DNA of 19,542 nt from an uncultured Collinsella sp. (lineage in GTDB: Bacteria; Actinomycetota; Coriobacteriia; Coriobacteriales; Coriobacteriaceae), in assembly GCA_900752015.1 (NCBI GenBank), contig CAADTZ010000020.1, positions 1 to 19,542 on the forward strand, written 5' to 3'. The notes beneath the pieces are model-generated. The model did no database searches and was not told the origin of the DNA. It saw nothing but the letters and a program-made list of their open reading frames with translations. Position numbers and translations under genes: made by a program. Position 1 is the stretch's first letter. Each line of letters begins with the position of its first letter. Below are positions 14,238 through 19,542 of this stretch, piece by piece.

Positions 14238-16118
14238 CTAAATCGTGGGAAACGCGACAACGTCGGCGGGGCGTGCCAACGTCTCGGCAATACGGTCTTG
14301 CACCTCGAGCAGGCAGTCGAGCAACAGCGGGTTAAAGGTGCCGCACTTACCGTCCAGGATCATCTGGATCGCCTCCTTGTGCGGGATAGCGTCCTTGTAC
14401 ACGCGCACGCTCGTCAGCGCATCATACACGTCGGCCACCGAGACCACCTGCGCGGCGATGGGGATATCGTCGCCCTTAAGGCCATCGGGATAGCCCTTGC
14501 CGTCCCAGCGCTCGTGATGCCAACGCGCAATCTGGTACGCATATTCCATAAGCGCATTGCCGACGTGATGGCGGCCCAGCTCAAGCAACATGTCGGCGCC
14601 GATCGTGGTATGCGTCTTCATAATCTCGAACTCCTCGGGCGTAAGGCGCCCGGGTTTGTTGAGAATCGCATCGTCAATCGACATCTTGCCGATATCGTGC
14701 AGCGCCGAAGCCAGGGCAATCGTGGAGCGTTCCTCATTGTCGAGGGAGATCGTGTCGCTACGCTGGACCAGACAGTCAGGCAGCAGCTCGGTCAGCTTCT
14801 CGATGTTCGTAACGTGCCTGCCGCTCTCGCCGTTGCGAAGCTCCATGACGCCGGCCATGATGTCGATGAGCATGCGACTGTTCTTGACACGCTCGTTGTA
14901 CTGTTGGGACAGCAGGCTCGTCAGGCGGCGCTGTTTGGCGTATAGGCGGATGGTATTGCTTACACGGCGGCGCACGACACGGGAGTCAAACGGGCGGTTG
15001 ATATAGTCCGAGGCGCCCAGCTCGTACGCGCGCAGCACCGCATCGTCGGAATCTTCGCTCGAAATCATGATGAAAGGCAGATTGTCGATACCCGATCGGC
15101 GCGACAGATCGGCCAGCACCTCAAAGCCGCTTATGCCCGGCATGACAATATCCAGCAGCACGAGCGACAACTCATCGCCATAGCGGTCGACCATGTCGAG
15201 CGCCGTACGACCGTTGTCGGCCTCGAGGATGCAATACTCGTCCTTGAGCATCTCGTTGAGAATGGCTCGGTTCATTTCGGAGTCATCAACAATAAGCACC
15301 AAAGGCTTTTCGCTTTGGAAGGCTTCGATGGAATCGGCATCGGTCACGACCGTACCGGCTTTTGCCTTAGCGCGGCTCAATAACTGGACAGCGCGGCCAA
15401 CGCCCTCATCGACCGTCTCGCCATGAATACGAACGCCACCAACACATGCCGTCAGGCTCACGTACTCATGGCCCGGAACAATCGTGGCATGAACGGCATC
15501 GGACACCTGATGCAGGCGACGGGTGAAGTCATCGGAAGGAATATTGGGCATGACGACCACAAACTTGTCGCAGCCATAGCGTACGAGCTCATCAGTCGAA
15601 CGAATTCCGCTGCGTATGGCTATCGCCACAGCACCGAGCGCAAGGTCGCCGGCATGACGGCCACACGTATCGTTGAAGACCTTAAAATCATCAAGGTCGA
15701 TCACCGCCACGCCAGCCTTCATGCGAGCGCTACGGAGCTTTTCTTCGTAATATCGGCGATTGCGCACGCTCGTCAGCACATCGGTGTAGACAAGGTCCTC
15801 TTCTGCAGCCTCTTGTTCATCGATCGGACGCACCATCAGCAAGACGCGAGGCTCGCCCTCGACCTTTAGAGGGCGTAGGCGAGCGCGGTACTCAACACCA
15901 TCGTTGAGCAGTTGCTCCGACACCTCATCGGAGTCTGCCAAAGCCTCAAGACTCGACTGACGCAGACAAGGGCAGCGATCGCCGGCGAGCAGGCAGTTAG
16001 GCTCGCTCTTAATCTGATCGGCCGACAGCAAACGTACCACGGGGTAGGTCTTCGCGACGCGGGCGACCTCAGCGGCAGCCTCCTCGTCGGTTAGATTGAC
16101 CTCGTGATTATTGAGCAT
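14238..16118 (-). CDS. degenerate GGDEF - REC - HD-GYP signalling protein
   Basis: The 626-residue cytosolic protein has an N-terminal PAS-like sensor (about 20-105, with Cys42, Cys49 and Cys51), a GGDEF-type domain (about 110-265), a receiver domain (271-390) and an HD-GYP domain (about 415-610). The GGDEF signature reads GCDKF (182-186), so the catalytic motif is altered and cyclase activity is doubtful, although DLDDFK (141-146) is kept. The receiver has VDDS at 277-280 and the phosphoacceptor Asp323 in LLDIVMPG. HD-GYP residues are intact: His474-Asp475 in ALHDIGKMS, HHERWDGKGYPDGL (534-547) and the downstream VADVYDALTS. The likely output is c-di-GMP hydrolysis controlled by phosphorylation. 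The start ATG at 16118 follows AAAGGG. A promoter lies at 16205-16233. Confidence 0.92.
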   Translation of the reverse strand: MLNNHEVNLTDEEAAAEVARVAKTYPVVRLLSADQIKSEPNCLLAGDRCPCLRQSSLEALADSDEVSEQLLNDGVEYRARLRPLKVEGEPRVLLMVRPIDEQEAAEEDLVYTDVLTSVRNRRYYEEKLRSARMKAGVAVIDLDDFKVFNDTCGRHAGDLALGAVAIAIRSGIRSTDELVRYGCDKFVVVMPNIPSDDFTRRLHQVSDAVHATIVPGHEYVSLTACVGGVRIHGETVDEGVGRAVQLLSRAKAKAGTVVTDADSIEAFQSEKPLVLIVDDSEMNRAILNEMLKDEYCILEADNGRTALDMVDRYGDELSLVLLDIVMPGISGFEVLADLSRRSGIDNLPFIMISSEDSDDAVLRAYELGASDYINRPFDSRVVRRRVSNTIRLYAKQRRLTSLLSQQYNERVKNSRMLIDIMAGVMELRNGESGRHVTNIEKLTELLPDCLVQRSDTISLDNEERSTIALASALHDIGKMSIDDAILNKPGRLTPEEFEIMKTHTTIGADMLLELGRHHVGNALMEYAYQIARWHHERWDGKGYPDGLKGDDIPIAAQVVSVADVYDALTSVRVYKDAIPHKEAIQMILDGKCGTFNPLLLDCLLEVQDRIAETLARPADVVAFPTI

Positions 16119-16137
16119 ATGGGGCCCTTTCTATCGT

Positions 16138-16158
16138 TATGCACGGCAACGGTGCATA
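16138..16158 (-). promoter_or_regulatory. leader hairpin upstream of the GGDEF/HD-GYP gene
   Basis: TATGCAC (16138-16144) and GTGCATA (16152-16158) form a perfect 7-bp stem with a 7-nt loop in the predicted leader, about 10 nt before the AAAGGG ribosome binding site. It may affect translation or be an operator. Confidence 0.4.
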
Positions 16159-16204
16159 TCAATTGGTACAAGGGTAACATCTAACAGCTGAAGGCAAACG
16201 CGCG

Positions 16205-16233
16205 ATTATCGTTACATTTTTCTGACCTGGCAA
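16205..16233 (-). promoter_or_regulatory. promoter of the GGDEF/HD-GYP - Hpt unit
   Basis: Read leftward, TTGCCA (16233-16228) and GATAAT (16210-16205) are separated by 17 nt. This matches the sigma70 consensus at five of six positions for the -10 and four of six for the -35. It would give a leader of about 80 nt. Confidence 0.6.
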
Positions 16234-16329
16234 GCGGCGGTAATGGAGCCGCGGGCGCGCGGTTATGGACGCATTCGTCAACAATGACGAAACGCTAACA
16301 ACCCCTCTCCCCGCAGGTCATCGAGCGTG

Positions 16330-17127
16330 CTAACGCTCCAAGACATCGCGAACGGCATTTGCCGCCGTAACGGGGCGATCGCGCAGACCGTTATGCGCGC
16401 CCGGAATCGTCACAAGGGGGCAATCGAGATATTCGGCAGCCACCCTCGTGCCCGCCTCGCGGGGCGTGCCAACCGAGAGCTCGCCCAAGAACACGGCCGA
16501 CACCGCCTTTGACGCGCGGGCGCGCTCCCAGTCGGGAGCATATGTCATATTTGTTCCGTATTCATTGGCCATGAAGCAACGACCATTGCGCAGGGCATGT
16601 TTGACTTCCGCTTCGGTCGTCCCGGGAGCCTCGGGGTCCAAGTCGCCGAGGGCTCCCAAGAAAAGCCGGAGCCCCCTTGAACCCTTCCCCGCCGCAATCA
16701 TATCGAGCAAAACCGGAGCTGCGCCCATACCGACGCCTTTGGCCGACACAGCCGGCTCATGCAGAATCGCACGGGCGACGAGATGGGGTTCGGTGCGAAG
16801 AAGCTCCAGCGCAACCAACGTACCGGCACTATGCGCAAGCACATTTGCCGGAGCGCCAACGTGTTCGATCACGGCTTGCAGGTCGGCGGCCTGAGCGGCA
16901 AGATCATAGCTGCCGTCTGCCGCATCGCTGCTGCCACCGCAGCCGCGGCGGTCGTAGGCAATTACGCGGTAGTTGCGGCTGAGCTCACAAGCGATACCGT
17001 CGAAAAATGCGCCGTCGACACAAGCGCCGTGCACGCACACCAAGGCAGGAGTATCAGGCGACACATCCGGGCCGGCATATTCGCGACAGGCAATCGTGGT
17101 GCCCGCATTCTCGACCGTAAAATCCAT
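16330..17127 (-). CDS. alpha/beta-fold hydrolase
   Basis: The 265-residue cytosolic protein has no signal peptide and belongs to the alpha/beta hydrolase superfamily. Visible are the oxyanion HGACVDG (33-39), YDRRGCGGSSD (58-68), the nucleophile elbow AHSAG with Ser100 (the first Gly of GxSxG is Ala), and catalytic His245 in IPGAHNGL. The acid is probably within the LGELSVGTP region, about 214-222. An esterase, lactonase or C-C hydrolase role cannot be separated by sequence. The start at 17127 follows GGGGG, a weak ribosome binding site. The stop codon lies in the loop of a short hairpin (16323-16338). The gene is transcribed toward the signalling genes, 211 nt away, and is probably its own unit. 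Confidence 0.88.
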   Translation of the reverse strand: MDFTVENAGTTIACREYAGPDVSPDTPALVCVHGACVDGAFFDGIACELSRNYRVIAYDRRGCGGSSDAADGSYDLAAQAADLQAVIEHVGAPANVLAHSAGTLVALELLRTEPHLVARAILHEPAVSAKGVGMGAAPVLLDMIAAGKGSRGLRLFLGALGDLDPEAPGTTEAEVKHALRNGRCFMANEYGTNMTYAPDWERARASKAVSAVFLGELSVGTPREAGTRVAAEYLDCPLVTIPGAHNGLRDRPVTAANAVRDVLER

Positions 17128-17279
17128 GTTGTGCCCCCATCATCAATGCTCATCCAGCTGCACGTCAGTGCGGTTGGATGGACCCGCATTGCCTTACGCC
17201 TTGTTAACAGATTAACTGTACCCGACCCGAGGCTCTTCATGGCACCGCATAATGAGCGACGTGAAAAAACGAAACTTGT

Positions 17280-17304
17280 AAAGCAAGGGCCCGCACCTTG
17301 CTTT
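17280..17304 (+). promoter_or_regulatory. hairpin upstream of the radical SAM gene
   Basis: AAAGCAAGG (17280-17288) and CCTTGCTTT (17296-17304) form a perfect 9-bp stem with a 7-nt loop. It lies 43 nt before the radical SAM start in the gap between divergent genes. It could be an operator; an extended -10-like TGCTATGCT follows at 17313-17321. Confidence 0.4.
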
Positions 17305-17346
17305 GGAGCCGATGCTATGCTTAGGCACAATTGTCTTGAGGAGCAT

Positions 17347-18129
17347 ATGCCTATGTCTACGTTTTTGAATGCCAGCCCCATCTTTGGGCCCGTTCGCAGC
17401 CGTCGCCTTGGTCTCTCGCTCGGCGTCAACATGATGCCGGCCAGCGGCAAAATCTGCACGTTCGACTGCATTTACTGCGAAAACGGCCTCAACGCCGAGC
17501 GCCCCTGCCATGAGCCGTACAACACAGCCGCCGTGGTACTCGGCGCGCTCGAGGCAAAGCTGCGCGAAATGGCAGCCAAGGGCGAGCTCCCCGATGTGAT
17601 CACCTTCGCAGGCAACGGCGAGCCCACCGCCGCACCGGAGTTTCCGCAGGCCATCGCCGGCGCCGTCGCGCTGCGCGACGAGCTTGCCCCAAACTCCAAG
17701 ATCGCCGTGCTTTCCAACGGCACGCGCGCCGACCGCCCCGAGGTGCACGACGCGCTCATGATGGTCGACGACAACATTCTTAAGCTCGATACCGTCGACC
17801 CGGCGTTTATCCAGCTGCTTGACCAGCCTGTTGGCCCCTACGACGTCGAGCACCAGATCGAAACGTTCGCAAGCTTTGACGGTCACGTTATTATCCAGAC
17901 GATCTTTTTGACCGGCGAGTATCAGGGCAAGCTCATCGACAACACCGGCGAGGAGTACGTTGCCCCCTGGCTCGCGGCGCTTGAGCGTATTCGCCCACAA
18001 GAAGCGACCATCTACACGGTGGCGCGCGAGACGCCGGTCGCCGGCCTTGCCAAAGCAGCGCCCAAGGTGCTCGACAAGATCGCTGCACGCGTGCGCGCCC
18101 TCGGCATTCCCTGCCAGGTGAGCTACTAG
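17347..18129 (+). CDS. radical SAM protein (COG0731-like Fe-S oxidoreductase)
   Basis: The 260-residue protein carries the radical SAM CxxxCxxC motif as CTFDCIYC (Cys37, Cys41, Cys44), which holds the 4Fe-4S cluster that cleaves S-adenosylmethionine. The preceding FGPVRSRRLGLSLGVN block and the following FAGNGEPTAAPEF and VLSNGT segments are typical of the COG0731 group, distantly related to wybutosine enzymes. No C-terminal auxiliary cluster motif is visible. The start is ATG at 17347; ATG at 17353 has better spacing (about 9 nt) to GAGGAG and may be the true one. The longer in-frame ORF reaching 16759 is antisense to the hydrolase and is rejected. The substrate is unknown. Confidence 0.87.
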   Translation: MPMSTFLNASPIFGPVRSRRLGLSLGVNMMPASGKICTFDCIYCENGLNAERPCHEPYNTAAVVLGALEAKLREMAAKGELPDVITFAGNGEPTAAPEFPQAIAGAVALRDELAPNSKIAVLSNGTRADRPEVHDALMMVDDNILKLDTVDPAFIQLLDQPVGPYDVEHQIETFASFDGHVIIQTIFLTGEYQGKLIDNTGEEYVAPWLAALERIRPQEATIYTVARETPVAGLAKAAPKVLDKIAARVRALGIPCQVSY

Positions 18130-18170
18130 CAAAACCACGCAGCAGCCAGTGCCCGCCATCCCGCTCCATC

Positions 18171-18237
18171 AGTTGCGGTGATATAGTTCCTATTTGTGCT
18201 GTTAAACCGCTTAAATCGGAACTATATCACCGCAACT
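18171..18237. repeat. 20-bp perfect inverted repeat with 27-nt loop
   Basis: AGTTGCGGTGATATAGTTCC (18171-18190) and its exact reverse complement at 18218-18237 flank a 27-nt AT-rich loop. TTT follows the right arm, so it could terminate the radical SAM transcript. The arm length, perfection and large loop are more like the hairpin units at 9031-9246 than a normal terminator. The right arm ends about 20 nt before the map -10 element. Confidence 0.85.
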
Positions 18238-18258
18238 TTTATGGACGCGTGGGTGGGC

Positions 18259-18264
18259 TATACT
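18259..18264 (+). promoter_or_regulatory. candidate -10 element of map
   Basis: TATACT lies about 26 nt before the map start codon. No good -35 is visible, and the -35 position would fall at the edge of the palindrome's right arm. Confidence 0.4.
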
Positions 18265-18289
18265 AGCTGCGGATGAAAGGAAGTTAGCC

Positions 18290-19177
18290 ATGTATGACAA
18301 AGGACCCGTACCCGGCCGCAACGACGCCTGCTGGTGCGGCAGCGGCAAAAAATATAAGAAATGTCACAGCGCCTTCGACGAGCGCCTCGAGCGCCTGTGG
18401 GAGGAGGGCTGGGAGGTTCTGCCCCGCACGCTCTACAAGACGCCCGCCGACATCGAGGGCATCAAGCGCTCCGCCGCCATCAACGTGGGCGTGCTCGACT
18501 ACGTAGGCGAGCACATCGCCGCGGGCATGACCACCAACCAGATCGACCAGATGATCTACGACTACACCGTCGAGCACGGTGGCACGCCGGCCGATCTCAA
18601 CTACGAGGGCTACCCCAAGAGCGTGTGCACCTCGATCAACGACGTGGTCTGTCACGGCATCCCCTGCGATACGGACGTGCTGCACGAAGGTGACATCATC
18701 AACGTGGACTGCTCCACGATCTTGGACGGCTACTTTAGCGACTCGAGCCGCATGTTCTGCATCGGCGAGGTCTCTGCCGAGCGCCAGCGTCTTGTCGACG
18801 TCACCCGCGCCAGCGTGGAGGCGGGCCTGGCGGCCGTCAAGCCATGGCTGCCGCTGTCCGTTATGGCCGAGGCCGTACAAAAGACGGTCGAGGATGCCGG
18901 CTTTAGCGTGGTGCGCGAGTACGGCGGACACGGCATCGGCAAGGAGTTCCACGAGGACCCGTTTGTGGGCTTTACCACCGAGGCACCCGATGTGGACACC
19001 ATCATGGCTCCGGGCATGGTCTTTACCATCGAGCCTATGGTCAATGCCGGAGCGCCCGACATCAAGATCAGCAAGGGCGACGGTTGGTGCGTGCGCACCA
19101 AGGACGGCAGCGATTCGGCCCAGTGCGAGGTACAGCTCGTGGTGACCGAGGACGGCTACGAGCTGCTGAGCTGGTAG
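18290..19177 (+). CDS. map: methionine aminopeptidase type I with N-terminal SEC-C zinc motif
   Basis: The 295-residue cytosolic metallopeptidase removes the initiator methionine from new proteins. The pita-bread catalytic domain has all five metal ligands: Asp140 (INVDCS), Asp151 (FSDSSR), His214 (GGHGIG), Glu248 (FTIEPM) and Glu280 (AQCEVQL), plus substrate-contacting His122 in VCHGIP. About 45 extra residues at the N-terminus carry a SEC-C motif, PGRNDACWCGSGKKYKKCH (8-26), a zinc-binding module also found at the SecA C-terminus and likely aiding ribosome or nucleic-acid contact. Start: ATG at 18290 after AAGGAAG. A candidate -10 lies at 18259-18264 and a strong terminator follows the stop. 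Confidence 0.95.
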   Translation: MYDKGPVPGRNDACWCGSGKKYKKCHSAFDERLERLWEEGWEVLPRTLYKTPADIEGIKRSAAINVGVLDYVGEHIAAGMTTNQIDQMIYDYTVEHGGTPADLNYEGYPKSVCTSINDVVCHGIPCDTDVLHEGDIINVDCSTILDGYFSDSSRMFCIGEVSAERQRLVDVTRASVEAGLAAVKPWLPLSVMAEAVQKTVEDAGFSVVREYGGHGIGKEFHEDPFVGFTTEAPDVDTIMAPGMVFTIEPMVNAGAPDIKISKGDGWCVRTKDGSDSAQCEVQLVVTEDGYELLSW

Positions 19178-19186
19178 CCGTGGATG

Positions 19187-19238
19187 CGCCGGGGTTCACG
19201 ATGGGTATGTTAGCCATCGCGAAGCCCGGCGGTTTTAT
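19187..19238 (+). terminator. Rho-independent terminator of map
   Basis: An 18-bp stem with two mismatches pairs 19187-19204 (CGCCGGGGTTCACGATGG) with 19214-19231 (CCATCGCGAAGCCCGGCG) around a 9-nt loop, followed by GTTTTAT. Confidence 0.8.
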
Positions 19239-19256
19239 AGCGTTTTGCCTGATAAA

Positions 19257-19290
19257 ACCTGCCAAAATAAACCTGTCCCTTTTGGCAGGT
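19257..19290. repeat. perfect 11-bp palindrome with CTGTCCCTTT core (copy C)
   Basis: ACCTGCCAAAA (19257-19267) and TTTTGGCAGGT (19280-19290) are perfect arms around a 12-nt loop. The core CTGTCCCTTT at 19273-19282 is shared with the palindromes at 332-360 and 9285-9310. It lies 20 nt before the start of the dehydrogenase gene, so it may also act on that leader. Confidence 0.65.
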
Positions 19291-19309
19291 CAAGCGGAGA
19301 GGACTGCTT

Positions 19310-19542
19310 GTGAACATCCTGGTTTTGCTGCCCGTCAACGACCGTCACCGCGCGATTCTTGAATCGAGTGCTCCGGGCGAGGACTTTATCTACACGAGCG
19401 CCGACGCCGCCACGCGCGAGCAGGTCGCCGATGCCGACGTGATCCTGGGCAACATCGACCCTAACATGCTCACGGCATGCGAGCACCTCCAGCTGTTGCA
19501 ATTGCAGACCGCCGGCTATGACGACTACCTTGCCGCCGGCAC
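19310..19542 (+). CDS. D-2-hydroxyacid dehydrogenase, N-terminal part (cut by window edge)
   Basis: The 77 visible codons begin at GTG 19310, after GGAGAGG with 7-nt spacing. The sequence NILVLLPVNDRHR, then ADADVILGNIDPNML and LQLLQLQTAGYDDY, matches the N-terminal substrate-binding half of NAD-dependent D-2-hydroxyacid dehydrogenases, in which the last segment runs into the active-site loop. The Rossmann domain and the catalytic Arg, Glu and His lie beyond the window, so the substrate cannot be judged. It is separated from map by a terminator and the palindrome at 19257-19290. Confidence 0.8.
   Translation, partial: MNILVLLPVNDRHRAILESSAPGEDFIYTSADAATREQVADADVILGNIDPNMLTACEHLQLLQLQTAGYDDYLAAG

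Noticed and set aside
16759..17346. 196-codon N-terminal extension of the radical SAM gene
   Set aside because: It overlaps the hydrolase in antisense and has no family similarity; a GAGGAG ribosome binding site marks the start at 17347 or 17353.
17212..18159. 315-codon minus-strand ORF
   Set aside because: It is antisense to the radical SAM gene with its intact CxxxCxxC motif.

Overview
The window is a high-GC, gene-dense bacterial chromosome segment. Gene content, lineage-typical protein wording and the family of intergenic palindromes suggest a gut Coriobacteriia, most like Collinsella; this is inference, since no rRNA or other marker gene is present. There are 18 protein genes, one of them cut by the right edge, plus one small ORF of 38 codons. 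I see no tRNA, rRNA, transposase, integrase or CRISPR array.

Layout. Positions 1-6963 read leftward: a small putative membrane peptide, a Cof-type HAD phosphatase, an MFS exporter with its TetR regulator and two operator-like palindromes, the nitrogen pair amtB/glnK, a PF06541-type membrane protein, and an HD-domain protein. Positions 7191-13752 read rightward: a divergent DXS-family thiamine-diphosphate enzyme, then a complete polar amino-acid (glutamate/glutamine-type) ABC importer (binding protein, two permeases, ATPase), then a class I amidotransferase of the gamma-glutamyl-GABA hydrolase family. Positions 13858-17127 read leftward: an Hpt phosphotransfer protein, a large degenerate-GGDEF/REC/HD-GYP signalling protein, and an alpha/beta hydrolase. 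Positions 17347-19542 read rightward: a radical SAM protein, a SEC-C-tagged methionine aminopeptidase, and the start of a D-2-hydroxyacid dehydrogenase.

How the genes fit together. Nitrogen is one theme: ammonium uptake with its PII partner, an amino-acid importer, and a gamma-glutamyl hydrolase beside it. Signalling is another: Hpt and the c-di-GMP-type protein sit 23 nt apart and probably form a phosphorelay branch whose kinase lies elsewhere. TetR and the MFS exporter form an AT-richer efflux cassette with its own operators.

The most unusual content lies between genes. (1) At 9031-9246 a 15-bp motif occurs six times in strictly alternating orientation with a 40-bp period. (2) A 22-bp perfect inverted repeat engulfs the ribosome binding site and start codon of the HAD gene. 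(3) A 20-bp perfect inverted repeat lies upstream of map. (4) A roughly 100-nt multi-stem element sits between amtB and glnK. (5) Three separate palindromes share the 10-mer CTGTCCCTTT. Together they suggest several families of dispersed palindromic or structured-RNA elements. Their function cannot be settled from one window.
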